Assembly: GCA_005885405.1 (NCBI GenBank)
Contig: VAYN01000010.1
Span: 37,188-101,187, forward strand
DNA length: 64,000 bases
Reading direction: 5' to 3'
Source of the DNA: Actinomycetota bacterium
Lineage (GTDB): Bacteria; Actinomycetota; Thermoleophilia; Solirubrobacterales; 70-9
The notes beneath the pieces are model-generated. The model was not told the origin of the DNA, did no database searches, and worked only from the letters and a program-made list of their open reading frames with translations. The translations under genes were made by a program, and so were the position numbers. The first letter of the stretch is position 1, and each line of letters starts with the position of its first letter. This document shows positions 41,966-50,697 of the stretch, piece by piece.

Positions 41966-44209
41966 TTAGGACGCGGGTGCAATCTGCGCTGAAACCGGGA
42001 TCTCGGCGCTCTCTGGCCAGACCTCCAGCGCCTCGGCAGTGTCCTCCACCCCGGCCGCGACCAGCAGCTCCTCGGCGACGTGGGGGGCGAACGGGACCAG
42101 CGTCCGCGCCAGTAGTGCGAGCGCGGCGAGCTGGGCCTCGGCGTCGGCCCGCCCGACGGCGCCGCGACGTTTGATCACCCGCTTCTCGAAGTCCTGGATC
42201 CGCTCGAAGAGCCGGGTGATGTCCCGGATCGACTTGTGCATCTGCAGTTGCGCGGTGTCCTCGGTGATGCGGGAGAGCCCGTTCTCGCACCATTTCCGCA
42301 GCCGGTCGCGCATGTGCTCGGTATCGGCGGCTGCCTCGGCGTCGTGCTCGAGGCTCTCCAGAGCAGCGGCGCGCTCGTGCGTGTAGTTCCAGAGGCTGCG
42401 GAGGAAGCGGCCGGCGAAGCGGACCGCGCCGTCGCTCCAGTTCAGCGTCTTCGCCGGCCCCGCCGCGTACAGCACGGCCAGCCGAACGGTGTCCGCGCCG
42501 TGCTCGGAGACGAGCTCGTCGGGGTTGACGACGTTGCCGAGGTGCTTGCTCATCTTGCGGCCATCGGCGATCACCATCTCGTGGAAGAGGCAGCCGGCGA
42601 AGGGCTCCCCCTCCGCCATGAAGGCGAAGGGGCCAATGTCCCGCAGGGCCTTGGTGACGACGCGCTGGTCGAAGACGAAGCCGCCGCTGTCGTTGCCGGC
42701 GACCAGGCGCTCGGAGGGCAGCCACTCCTGCAGCTCGGGGTGGGTAAACATCTGCTCCTCGCGGCCCTCGGGCGGGACCGCGGCCGGGACCCAAAGCCAG
42801 AGCGCGTCGAAGTGGCAGTCGAGGGTGTCGGTCTCGCGCTTTGCGGCGCCGCCGCACTTCGGGCACTCGACGTCGACGAAGTCCGGGCGCTCGGCCAGCG
42901 GATTCCCTTCGCCGGTGGGTTTGATGTCGCGCGGGAGGACTACGGGCAGGTCGGCCTCGGGGACGGGGACCGGGCCGCACTGCTCGCAGAGGATCACCGG
43001 GATCGGCGTCCCCCAGGAGCGCTGGCGCGAGATCGAGAAGTCGTTGGCGCGGTAGCGGGTCGCCTCGCGGGCGTCGGCGACCGGCGCGGCGGCAGGCGCC
43101 TCTCCCCCATCCTCGACCGGCTCCGGCACGGGGACGCGGTCGAGGCGCTCGGCGAGGTCGCGGTCGGCGGTGTCGACGGCGGGGACGCCGAGGGCCGCGG
43201 TCGGGCCGAAGCGGGCGTCGACGATCGGCGAGACGACGACCGGCAGCTCCTCGCCGTTCGGGCCGGCGATTGAGGCGCCGGTGTCGACCAGCGGCACCGA
43301 GCGGGCGTCGCGGGCGCTGCGGTCCCAGCCGCCCGAGCGCATCCGCTCGAGCTCCTCACGCGCCGCCGGGTCGGGGACCCAGGCATCGACCTCCGGGTGG
43401 CGGGGCGAGAGCAGGACGAACGCGGCCAGCCCGGCGTGCTCGCGGTGCGGGGTGAAGGCGGTGAGGGCGCGGCCGTCGCCCGCCATCAGGTCGACCTCGA
43501 CCCCGTCGGCGCGGCCGAGGATGTAGCGCTGGGTCGCGAGCGAGAGCTCGTCCCACATGCCGCCCTCGGCGAGCTGCTGCGTGTTGCGGTCGTTCTCCTC
43601 CAGGTAAGGGGTGATGCGCAGGAACCAGGTCGGGCGTCTGATCAGCCGCACCTCGTTGTGGCAGCGCCAGCAGCGGCCGTCCTCGACCTGGATCGAGGCG
43701 AGGGTGGTCTGGCAGGTGTCGCACCAGTCGACGGTGGCGTCGGCGCGGTAGATCAGGTCGTGCTCGAGCAGGGTGAGGAAGAGCCACTGCGACCAGCGGT
43801 ACTGGCCCTCGTCGGAGCTGTAGAAGACGCGGTCATAGTCGAAGGAGAAGCCGAGGCGCCGCATCTGCCCCAGCATCCGCTCGCCGCACTCCGCCACCCA
43901 CTCGGCCGGCGGCTCCTGGCGCTCGATCGCCGCCAGCTCGGCCGGGAGGCCGAAGGCGTCGAAGCCGAAGCCGAAGAGGACGGCGTCGCCGCGGCCACGG
44001 CGGAAGCGGGCGTAGGCGTCGCCGATCGAGTAATCGCGGACGTGGCCCATGTGGAGGTTGCCCGAGGTGAACGGGCTCGAGGGCTTGATGTAAACGCGCT
44101 CTTGGCCGTCCTCGGGCTTCGGCGCGGCAAAGTCGCCGCGCTGCTCCCAGGCCTGCTGGCGCGCAGCCTCGATCGCCTGCGGGTCGTAGTTCTTCCTGCT
44201 ATTGCTCAT
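41966..44209 (-). CDS. Leucyl-tRNA synthetase-like class I synthetase, divergent
   Basis: A 747-residue class I synthetase of the LeuRS group. Visible are YDPQAIEAARQQAWEQ, the HIGH box as HMGHVRDYSIGDAYARF, WDTCQTTLAS-type Zn finger CDTCQTTLASIQVEDGRCWRCH, a CP1 editing region with AALGVPAVDTADRDLAERL, a tRNA-stem contact region and KMSKS as KMSKHLGNVVNPD. The Thr-rich editing peptide (TTRPDTLFG in typical LeuRS) reads TAFTPHREHAGLAAF, and the C-terminal about 60-residue domain is absent. It may be the sole LeuRS with reduced editing or a paralogue with another role. Its start MSNSRKN follows typical LeuRS N-termini. Confidence 0.8.
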   Translation of the reverse strand: MSNSRKNYDPQAIEAARQQAWEQRGDFAAPKPEDGQERVYIKPSSPFTSGNLHMGHVRDYSIGDAYARFRRGRGDAVLFGFGFDAFGLPAELAAIERQEPPAEWVAECGERMLGQMRRLGFSFDYDRVFYSSDEGQYRWSQWLFLTLLEHDLIYRADATVDWCDTCQTTLASIQVEDGRCWRCHNEVRLIRRPTWFLRITPYLEENDRNTQQLAEGGMWDELSLATQRYILGRADGVEVDLMAGDGRALTAFTPHREHAGLAAFVLLSPRHPEVDAWVPDPAAREELERMRSGGWDRSARDARSVPLVDTGASIAGPNGEELPVVVSPIVDARFGPTAALGVPAVDTADRDLAERLDRVPVPEPVEDGGEAPAAAPVADAREATRYRANDFSISRQRSWGTPIPVILCEQCGPVPVPEADLPVVLPRDIKPTGEGNPLAERPDFVDVECPKCGGAAKRETDTLDCHFDALWLWVPAAVPPEGREEQMFTHPELQEWLPSERLVAGNDSGGFVFDQRVVTKALRDIGPFAFMAEGEPFAGCLFHEMVIADGRKMSKHLGNVVNPDELVSEHGADTVRLAVLYAAGPAKTLNWSDGAVRFAGRFLRSLWNYTHERAAALESLEHDAEAAADTEHMRDRLRKWCENGLSRITEDTAQLQMHKSIRDITRLFERIQDFEKRVIKRRGAVGRADAEAQLAALALLARTLVPFAPHVAEELLVAAGVEDTAEALEVWPESAEIPVSAQIAPAS

Positions 44210-44241
44210 CTAGCTCAAGGCTAACTGAGCCGTGAAGGGCG

Positions 44242-44670
44242 CTAGGCGAAGGTCCAGAGACGGTTGCCCACAAAGTTGAAGGGCATCGCGGCGGCTACGG
44301 CGATTGCCTGGGCGGTCAGCTCCCCAGTGGCTCCGGTGGAGAGCAGGAGCTGGAGGACCGCGATGTTGAGGGCTAGTGAGGCGAGGCTGACGGCGAAGAA
44401 GCGGGCTGCCTGGAAGTGGGCCGGGCCGTCGCCGGGGCCGAAGGTCCAGTGACGGTTCCAGAGGAAGTTGTTGGTCACGGCGACGGCGAAGGCGCCGATC
44501 GCGGCGATGACGTGGTGGATGCCGAGGCTGCCCGCCAGGACTACGAAGACGGCGAGGTTGATCAGGTAGCCGCTGCCGCCGACGAGGCCGAACTTGAGCA
44601 GCTGGACCCAGTTGGCGGGGTGGCGGGCGGCGGCGCCGATGCGGTAGGCAAGTTCGGAGGCAGGCGTCAT
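44242..44670 (-). CDS. GtrA-family membrane protein
   Basis: A 142-residue protein with four helices (QLLKFGLVGGSGYLINLAVFVVLA, HHVIAAIGAFAVAVTNNFLWN, FFAVSLASLALNIAVLQLLL, LTAQAIAVAAAMPFNFVGNRLWTF). GtrA proteins help flip or transfer polyprenyl-linked sugars for cell-envelope polysaccharides. The conserved NNFLWNRHWTF and NFVGNRLWTF pair is clear. It is 32 nt downstream of the leuS-like start on the same strand and divergent from the next gene. Confidence 0.88.
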   Translation of the reverse strand: MTPASELAYRIGAAARHPANWVQLLKFGLVGGSGYLINLAVFVVLAGSLGIHHVIAAIGAFAVAVTNNFLWNRHWTFGPGDGPAHFQAARFFAVSLASLALNIAVLQLLLSTGATGELTAQAIAVAAAMPFNFVGNRLWTFA

Positions 44671-44735
44671 CGCGAACGGGACAGGCTAGCGAGAGGACAG
44701 GCGCCCGCCCGCTTTCCGCGTAGTCTTCCCGGCCG

Positions 44736-45374
44736 ATGCGGACGAGGACAGCAACCGTCGTGGCCGTGGCGCTGGCCGCGGTCGCCGTGGCGTTAGCGCT
44801 GATCTTCGGCGGCAAGCAGACCCCCGAGCCGGCCGAGGCCGAAGAAGCAGTGCCGGGCGCGCCAGCGGTAGAAATCATCTCCCCCCGCAACGGCGCCCGT
44901 CAGACCAGCCACGCCGTCGTCGTCAAGGTCGCGGTGGAGAACTTCCAGCTGGCCCCGCGCCAGCTCGGCCGCGAACCGCAGCTGGGCGAGGGTCACCTGC
45001 GCTTCAGCCTCAAACGGGTTCCCGACTGCGTCGATCCGAAGAAACTCGAAGACGCGATCAACAGCCCCGTCGGCAAAGGCCGCCTCGCCGGCCGCTCCTT
45101 CGACTACGCCGCCTACGCCGGCCCCAACGGCGTCCTCGCCGAGCAACTCGGCACCGCCGGCAGCTATTCCCCCGCCACCAGGCCGGAGATCTTCTACCAC
45201 GGCCTCCCCCCCGGCTTCTACCGCCTGATCGTCAACCTCGCTCAGAACAGCGGCACGACGACGCAGTTCCACGACGTCACTAACTTCCAGATCCTCCCCC
45301 GCCACAACAAGGGCCCGAAACCCTGCCCCGAGGGCAAAGTCCCCAGCGCCAAGGCCGCGGCGCGATTGGAATAG
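44736..45374 (+). CDS. Exported protein of unknown function
   Basis: A 212-residue protein with an N-terminal anchor or signal (TATVVAVALAAVAVALALIFGG) and a mostly beta mature part (EIISPRNGARQTSHAVVVKVAVENFQL, LRFSLKRVPDCVDPKKL, EIFYHGLPPGFYRLIVNLAQN) that resembles Ig-like surface domains. Two Cys (PDCVDPK, KPCPEGK) could bond. It ends just before a palindrome that probably terminates it. No family recognised. Confidence 0.65.
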   Translation: MRTRTATVVAVALAAVAVALALIFGGKQTPEPAEAEEAVPGAPAVEIISPRNGARQTSHAVVVKVAVENFQLAPRQLGREPQLGEGHLRFSLKRVPDCVDPKKLEDAINSPVGKGRLAGRSFDYAAYAGPNGVLAEQLGTAGSYSPATRPEIFYHGLPPGFYRLIVNLAQNSGTTTQFHDVTNFQILPRHNKGPKPCPEGKVPSAKAAARLE

Positions 45375-45382
45375 AAAGGCCA

Positions 45383-45422
45383 GTGTCGAGTTTGTATGCC
45401 TATAGGGCCACAAACTCGACAC
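45383..45422. repeat. TGTCGAGTTTGT palindrome, copy 1
   Basis: GTGTCGAGTTTGT (45383-45395) and ACAAACTCGACAC (45410-45422) are exact reverse complements over 13 bp with loop ATGCCTATAGGGCC. It follows the gene ending 45374 by 8 nt. Nearly the same element recurs at 59232, and the CCTATA loop also occurs at 49561. Confidence 0.7.
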
Positions 45423-45456
45423 GGGTCGCCATTACTTCACTTTGTATAGTGGCTAG

Positions 45457-47232
45457 GTGCGTACTTACCGCCGCTTGATGGGATTTCTGCGCCCTTACCG
45501 GGTGCAGCTTTGGGGTTCTTTGATCTTTGCCTGGGCCGCTATGGGGATGACCGTGCTGATTCCCTGGCTGATCGGGCAGGCGGTGAATGCGATCGAGGAA
45601 GGGAACAAGCCCGACCTGTTGCCGCTGTCGCTGGCGATCCTCGGGGCGGCGGTGCTGCGGCTGGGGCTGATCGTGGTCCGGCGCGTGGTTGCAGGCAAGG
45701 TGTCCCTCGGCGTCGAGTTCGACCTGCGGCAGACGTTTTACGCCCACCTGCAGCGGCTCGAGCTGGGCTTTTTCGATGGCCAGCAAACCGGGCAGCTGAT
45801 GTCGCGAGCGACGGTCGATTTGCAGTCGATCCGCTTCTTCCTCGGCTACGGCCTCATCTTCATCACCCAGAATCTGCTGACGATCACGCTGGCGAGCGCA
45901 GTGATGTTCGCGATCAACCCCTGGCTGGCGCTGGTGGCGCTGGCGCCGGCGCCGCTCGTCGTCTACGTCGCCTCCCGCTACAACCGCGTCTCCCGCCCCG
46001 CCCAGCAGGAGGTCCAGCAGCGGATCGCCGAGCTGACCGCCGAGGCCGAGGAGAACGTCTCCGGGATCCGCATCGTCAAGGCCTTCGCTCGTGAGGAGTA
46101 CCAGCTGCGCCGCTTCCAGCGCGCGGTGGCGCGGGTCTTCGACCAGAGCATCTACTCGACTCAGCTGCAGGCGTTCTTCTCGCCGCTGCTCGGCTTCCTG
46201 CCGCAGCTGGGAATCGCCCTCGTGCTGCTCGTTGGCGGCCGCGAGGTGATCAACGGCAACCTCAGCCTCGGCGATTTCACCGCCTTCTACACCTATCTGG
46301 CGATGCTGGCTGGGCCGATGCGCTCGCTGGGGATGACGATGGGGATGGCGCAGCGGGCGATCGCCTCCGGCAACCGCCTCTTCGAGATCCTCGACCGCGA
46401 ACCGGCGATCCAGAGCCCGCCCGAGGCGCCGGCGCTGCCGCCCGGCGGCGGCCGCGTCGAGCTGCGCGACGTCACGCTGCACTACGAGAGGGCCGAGGAG
46501 GTCCCGGCGCTGGAGGAGGTCTCGCTCGAAGTCGAGGCCGGAAAGACGGTGGCGCTGGTCGGGCCGTCCGGCTCCGGCAAGACGAGCCTGGTGGCGCTGA
46601 TCGCGCGGCTCTACGACCCCACCGCCGGGACCGTGCTGGTCGACGGGGCCGACGTGCGCGAGGTCGAGGTCGCCTCGCTGCGCTCGGAGATCGCCTTCGT
46701 CGCCGACGACAGCTTCCTCTTCACCGCTTCGGTCGCCGAGAACATCGCCTACGCGCGGCCGGGGGCGACGCTGGAGGAGATCGAAGCCGCGGCGCGCCGC
46801 GCCCAGGCCGACGAGTTCATCCGCGCCCTTCCCGACGGCTACGAGACCCGCGTCGGCGAGCGCGGCCTCACCCTCTCTGGCGGCCAGCGCCAGCGGGTCG
46901 CGATCGCCCGCGCCCTGCTCGCCGACCCGCGGATCCTCATCCTCGACGACGCCACCTCCTCGGTCGACGCGACCACCGAGACCGAGATCAAAGCCGGGCT
47001 GCGCGAGGCGATGGCCGGGCGGACGACCTTCATCATCGCCCACCGCCTCTCGACCGTTTCGCTCGCCGATGAGATCGTCGTCCTCGACGGCGGCCGCATC
47101 GTCGACCGCGGCACCCACCAGGAGCTGCTGGACGGCTGCGGCTTCTACCGCGAGATCGCCGAGCACGGGCTCGCCGACGCGGTCTTCCTCCAGCGCGACC
47201 TCGAGGAGCGCGAGGAGATGGCGAAGCTGTGA
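45457..47232 (+). CDS. ABC exporter half-transporter with degenerate catalytic site
   Basis: A 591-residue type IV ABC exporter subunit: six membrane helices to about 310, then an ATPase domain with Walker A GPSGSGKTS, Q-loop AFVADDSFLF, signature LSGGQRQRV and Walker B ILILDDATSSVD. The residue after the Walker B Asp is Asp, not the catalytic Glu, as in the degenerate-site partner of heterodimeric exporters. GTG 45457 is the start. It overlaps the next subunit gene by GTGA. Substrate is unknown: drugs, lipids or peptides are possible. Confidence 0.92.
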   Translation: MRTYRRLMGFLRPYRVQLWGSLIFAWAAMGMTVLIPWLIGQAVNAIEEGNKPDLLPLSLAILGAAVLRLGLIVVRRVVAGKVSLGVEFDLRQTFYAHLQRLELGFFDGQQTGQLMSRATVDLQSIRFFLGYGLIFITQNLLTITLASAVMFAINPWLALVALAPAPLVVYVASRYNRVSRPAQQEVQQRIAELTAEAEENVSGIRIVKAFAREEYQLRRFQRAVARVFDQSIYSTQLQAFFSPLLGFLPQLGIALVLLVGGREVINGNLSLGDFTAFYTYLAMLAGPMRSLGMTMGMAQRAIASGNRLFEILDREPAIQSPPEAPALPPGGGRVELRDVTLHYERAEEVPALEEVSLEVEAGKTVALVGPSGSGKTSLVALIARLYDPTAGTVLVDGADVREVEVASLRSEIAFVADDSFLFTASVAENIAYARPGATLEEIEAAARRAQADEFIRALPDGYETRVGERGLTLSGGQRQRVAIARALLADPRILILDDATSSVDATTETEIKAGLREAMAGRTTFIIAHRLSTVSLADEIVVLDGGRIVDRGTHQELLDGCGFYREIAEHGLADAVFLQRDLEEREEMAKL

Positions 47233-49058
47233 ACGGGTCCCCCAACATGGGCAACATCGGCCGGCTCTTCGCCGACCTCTGGCGCCTCCTCCGCGGCCAG
47301 GACCGCCGCGGGCACAAGGTGCGCTGGCTGGTCGCGCAGCTGCGGCCCTACCGCGGCCGCGTCGGCCTGATGTTCCTCGGCCTCCTGCTCGCCACCGCCG
47401 CCGGCCTCGCTCCCCCCTACCTGGCTGGACGGGCGATCGACTCCGGCATCCTCGCCGGCGACCTCAGCGCCCTCGACCTGATCGTCGTCGCCTTCGTCGC
47501 CGTCTCGGTCGTCTACGCGCTGGCCACCTACCTGCAGACCTACATGGTCGGTTGGATCGGGACGCGGGTGCTTCAGGACCTGCGCGAGCGCGTCTTCACC
47601 CACATCCAGTCGATGTCGATCGGCTTCTTCACCCGCCGCAGCCCCGGCGTCCTGATCTCGCGGATGACCAACGACATCGAGGCCCTGAACCAACTGGTCA
47701 CCACCGGGGTGGTGACGATGTTCTCCAGCACCCTGACCCTGGTCGGCGTCGTCGTCATCCTCCTCGTGCTCGACGTCAAATTGGCGCTGATCACCTTCCT
47801 CACCTTCCCGCTGCTGGCGATCGCGAGCCTGATCTTCCGCGTCGTCTCCGCCGGCGCCTACAAGGCGACGCGGGAGCGGATCGCCGCGATCACCGCCTAC
47901 CTGCAGGAGTCCCTCAGCGGCGTCCGCGTCGTTCGCAGCTTCGGCCAGGAGCCGCGCCACCTCGACGAGATGACGGCGCTCAACGAAGCGAACCGCGAGG
48001 TCAACATGAAAACCGTCTACCTCAACGCCTCCTACTTCCCGGCGGTGGAAATGCTCTCCGCGATCGGGACCGCGGTGATCCTCCTCTACGGCGGCAGCCA
48101 GGCGATCGACGGGGCGATCCAGATCGGCGTCATCGTCGCCTTCGTCGGCTACCTCAACACCTTCTTCGAACCGATCCAGCAGCTCTCCCAGCTCTACACG
48201 ACCTACCAGCAGGGGATGGCGGCGCTCGACAAGATCTTCGACCTGCTGGAGACCAAGCCGGACATGGTCGACGCGCCGGGGGCGATCGACCCCGGCGAGC
48301 TGCGCGGCGAAATCGACCTCGAGGGCGTCTGGTTCTCCTACGGCGAGGAGGGCGAGTCCGGCGCGGACACCTGGGCGCTCGAAGGCGTCGACCTGCACGT
48401 GCCACCCGGGCAGACCCTCGCCCTCGTCGGCGCCACCGGCGCCGGCAAGTCGACCTTCGCCAAGCTCGTCGCCCGCTTCTACGACCCGCAGAAGGGGACG
48501 GTCCGGGTCGACGGCCACGACCTCCGCGGCGTCCAGCAGCGGGCGCTGCGGCGCCAGCTCGGGATCGTCCCGCAGGAGGGCTTCCTCTTCTCCGGCAGCG
48601 TCCGCGAGAACGTCGCCTTCGGCCGGCCGGAGGCAAGCGACGAAGAGATCGAGGCGGCGATCAGTGCCGTCGGCGCCACCGAGTTTGTCGCCGCCCTCCC
48701 CGAAGGCCTAGACACCCAGATCGGCGAGCGGGGCATCCAGCTCTCAGCGGGCCAGCGCCAGCTCGTCGCCTTCGCCCGCGCCCTCCTAGCCGAGCCCCGC
48801 ATCCTCATCCTCGACGAGGCCACCTCCAACGTCGACGTCCGCACCGAGAAAACGATCGAGCGAGGCCTAGAGCGCCTCCTCCACGGCCGCACCGCAATAG
48901 TCATAGCCCACCGCCTCTCCACGATCAGAAGAGCAGGCAAGATCGTCGTCTTGGAGCACGGCCAAATCGCCGAGCAAGGCACCCACGACGAGCTCATAGC
49001 CGCCAACGGCCCCTACTCGAAGCTCTACGGCGCCTGGTCTGAGTCCTCAGCTGCCTAG
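47229..49058 (+). CDS. ABC exporter half-transporter, partner subunit
   Basis: A 609-residue partner of the preceding subunit. It has a six-helix membrane domain after a 45-residue N-terminal extension, Walker A GATGAGKSTFAKL, Q-loop IVPQEGFLFSG, Walker B ILILDEATSNVD with the catalytic Glu, and signature LSAGQRQLV. In the dimer the Ala in LSAGQ would face the Asp-bearing Walker B of the first subunit, forming the inactive site, while this Glu with LSGGQ forms the active one. This matches BmrCD/TM287-288 type exporters. The GTG start overlaps the upstream TGA. Confidence 0.92.
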   Translation: MNGSPNMGNIGRLFADLWRLLRGQDRRGHKVRWLVAQLRPYRGRVGLMFLGLLLATAAGLAPPYLAGRAIDSGILAGDLSALDLIVVAFVAVSVVYALATYLQTYMVGWIGTRVLQDLRERVFTHIQSMSIGFFTRRSPGVLISRMTNDIEALNQLVTTGVVTMFSSTLTLVGVVVILLVLDVKLALITFLTFPLLAIASLIFRVVSAGAYKATRERIAAITAYLQESLSGVRVVRSFGQEPRHLDEMTALNEANREVNMKTVYLNASYFPAVEMLSAIGTAVILLYGGSQAIDGAIQIGVIVAFVGYLNTFFEPIQQLSQLYTTYQQGMAALDKIFDLLETKPDMVDAPGAIDPGELRGEIDLEGVWFSYGEEGESGADTWALEGVDLHVPPGQTLALVGATGAGKSTFAKLVARFYDPQKGTVRVDGHDLRGVQQRALRRQLGIVPQEGFLFSGSVRENVAFGRPEASDEEIEAAISAVGATEFVAALPEGLDTQIGERGIQLSAGQRQLVAFARALLAEPRILILDEATSNVDVRTEKTIERGLERLLHGRTAIVIAHRLSTIRRAGKIVVLEHGQIAEQGTHDELIAANGPYSKLYGAWSESSAA

Positions 49059-49098
49059 CTTGTAGCTGACAGTCTCGAGACAACTGCTCTGTTGGCAC

Positions 49099-49200
49099 AG
49101 GCGTGCGGCACCCCTCCCCCAAAGACCGTCGCGCAGCTGGGCGAACTTATGGGCGCCAACGTGACTTCTTGAGCCTTTGTGGGAGGGGTGCCCCACGCCT
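49099..49200. repeat. Long imperfect palindrome downstream of the ABC exporter
   Basis: Arms 49099-49124 (AGGCGTGCGGCACCCCTCCC and on) and 49175-49200 pair over 24 of 26 positions around a 50-nt loop. It lies 40 nt after the exporter stop and may end its transcript. The arm contains the GGGAGGGGTGCC word shared with the other G-rich palindromes. Confidence 0.65.
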
Positions 49201-49278
49201 CCACAACACGTCTTGCCAAGACAGATAGCTGCGAGCGGTTCTCGGCCGAAGGCGAAAGCATCCAGTGAGGCGCCGGTC

Positions 49279-49473
49279 CTAAAGCAGCGCGAGGACCGTT
49301 CCTGCGATCCCTGCGAAAGCCCCAGCGACGATCCATGGGTGATCCGATCCATATCTCCGCAGGCCCTTCCGCCCAGTATCACCTTCCGGGTAGAGACCAG
49401 TCGGCTGACGACTGCCATCGATAACGGCCGACAAGTAGGCGAAAACGAATAGTCCGATAGAGAGGGCCTTCAT
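49279..49473 (-). CDS. Small two-helix membrane protein, possible
   Basis: A 64-residue ORF reading MKALSIGLFVFAYLSAVIDG at the start and WIVAGAFAGIAGTVLALL at the end, with a charged loop (YPEGDTGRKGLRRYGSDHP) between. The two clean helices and coding-like third positions favour a real gene in an otherwise palindrome-filled stretch, but no family or good Shine-Dalgarno is seen. Confidence 0.45.
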   Translation of the reverse strand: MKALSIGLFVFAYLSAVIDGSRQPTGLYPEGDTGRKGLRRYGSDHPWIVAGAFAGIAGTVLALL

Positions 49474-49537
49474 CTCCAGAGCGGAGATTAGAAATGAAGG
49501 AGGCGGAAGATCACGGCGCGCATTCAGTGGGGCAGCG

Positions 49538-49588
49538 AGTTCCGTGGTTCCTTTGTCCGCCTATAGACGACAAAGGAACCACGGAACT
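49538..49588. repeat. Perfect 20-bp palindrome with CCTATA loop
   Basis: AGTTCCGTGGTTCCTTTGTC (49538-49557) and its exact reverse complement (49569-49588) flank the loop CGCCTATAGAC. The inner TTTGTC...CCTATA...GACAAA echoes the palindromes at 45383 and 59232, though the outer arm differs. Confidence 0.7.
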
Positions 49589-49632
49589 TCGATCCGGTCA
49601 TAGATGCCGAGATCTACAGAGCTCGACCGGGT

Positions 49633-49748
49633 GGAGGGTCGGGTATCCCCTGAACGACCGGCGTCATGTTTTTCGCACTAGCTGCTCGTCGAGAGCTAGT
49701 GAGTTTGCGGCGAAAAACCCAGGGAGAGAAGGGGATACCCGACCCTCC
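49633..49748. repeat. Nested palindrome, 18-bp outer arms
   Basis: GGAGGGTCGGGTATCCCC (49633-49650) and GGGGATACCCGACCCTCC (49731-49748) are exact complements. Inside, GTTTTTCGC (49668-49676) pairs with GCGAAAAAC (49710-49718), and ACTAGCT (49677-49683) with AGCTAGT (49694-49700). The 116-nt unit could form a cruciform or a long branched RNA. Nothing in it looks coding. Together with the neighbours it fills 49474-49802. Confidence 0.7.
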
Positions 49749-49756
49749 CTCACGGT

Positions 49757-49794
49757 TCCGAAGTTTCGGGGGCTCTGGCCCCCCAAAGTTCGGA
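49757..49794. terminator. G/C hairpin after the leftward lipoprotein gene
   Basis: TCCGAAGTTTCGGGGG (49757-49772) pairs with CCCCCCAAAGTTCGGA (49779-49794) at 14 of 16 positions around CTCTGG. It lies 9 nt beyond the stop at 49803 and probably ends that transcript. Confidence 0.55.
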
Positions 49795-49802
49795 GAGGCT
49801 GA

Positions 49803-50540
49803 TCAGCCGGGTCCTACGCCGCCCGATTCGCCGCCCGATTCGGGTTCAGGTGCCGGCGCTTCAGGGGAACCGCCCGCCCCGCCCGTTTCGGGAGCCACTT
49901 CTTCTTCGGGAACGATTTCTTCTTCGGGGGCGGCTTCTTCGAATTCGGGTTCGACTTCGACCCCGCCTTCTTCTTCGCCCCCTTCAAATTCTTCGCCGCC
50001 GGGCGTAGCTTCGCCGCCGCCGGCCGGGGTCAAGGTGCCGGGTTCGGCGCTGCAGTCTTCGAAGCCGTAGGTGGCCGCCTGCGACTGAAACTCTTCGAGG
50101 GCGGCCGCTGCTTCCTGGCCTTTTTCTTCGACCGTCGCCACGTCTTCGCGTTCCGCGGCGAGCTTGAGGTCGGCCTCGATCTGGCCCAGTTCTGCCGTCG
50201 CTTCTTCGAAGGCGGCGTACTCAGTCGGGTCTTCCGCAGGCTCGCCGAGGTCCTGCAGTCGTTCGACCATCCCGGTGTAGAGATTGGCAACTTTTTCGCT
50301 GCCTTCGGTGGCCGATTCTTCGGTTTCTTCCGAGGAGGTGAGGGCGCCGACCGCGGCATTCACCTCGGCGCAGATCGCGTCTCCCTGGGTGATCAGTTCG
50401 TCCTTGGTCAGCGCGGCGGGTTCTTCGACCGTCGGCGTCGTCGTCGATTCGGTCTCGTCGCCGCCACCGCAGCCGGCGATGAGCAGCGCGAGCAGCGCCG
50501 CGAGAGCGAGGAGAATCGTCTTCTGACCGGTGTTCCGCAT
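49803..50540 (-). CDS. Lipoprotein with acidic low-complexity tail
   Basis: A 245-residue exported protein. The lipobox LLALLIAGC follows MRNTGQKTILLALAAL. The mature part has a helical domain (about 45-165; DELITQGDAICAEVNAAVGAL, LYTGMVERLQDLGEP, EYAAFEEATAELGQIEADLKL) with a Cys pair (AICAEV, FEDCSAE), a family of small actinobacterial lipoproteins. The last 75 residues are Glu/Gly/Pro-rich (EEEIVPEEEVAPETGG), likely a flexible spacer outside the membrane. Function unknown. Confidence 0.75.
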   Translation of the reverse strand: MRNTGQKTILLALAALLALLIAGCGGGDETESTTTPTVEEPAALTKDELITQGDAICAEVNAAVGALTSSEETEESATEGSEKVANLYTGMVERLQDLGEPAEDPTEYAAFEEATAELGQIEADLKLAAEREDVATVEEKGQEAAAALEEFQSQAATYGFEDCSAEPGTLTPAGGGEATPGGEEFEGGEEEGGVEVEPEFEEAAPEEEIVPEEEVAPETGGAGGSPEAPAPEPESGGESGGVGPG

Positions 50541-50585
50541 GGGCGCGACGCTAGCAAAGGGATTCGACGCCTTTGCAGGGAAAGC

Positions 50586-50654
50586 TGCGGCCCAGGGACT
50601 CGAACCCCGACTACCTCGTCCAGAGCGAGGCGTGCTGCCATTACACCAGGCCGC
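50586..50654 (-). tRNA. tRNA-Gln (CTG)
   Basis: On the reverse strand GCGGCCT starts the acceptor (50654-50648) and GGGCCGC closes it (50593-50587) with discriminator A. The D arm contains GGTGTAATGGCAGCAC, the anticodon stem CCTCG/CGAGG frames loop CTCTGGA with anticodon CTG, and the T arm contains GGGGTTCGAGTCCC. Length is 69 nt, with no encoded CCA. It lies between the lipoprotein and reductase genes on the same strand. Confidence 0.92.
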
Positions 50655-50697
50655 AACGGCTCCCCTCAGGATAAGGGACCAGGAGAGCGGAGGTCTC

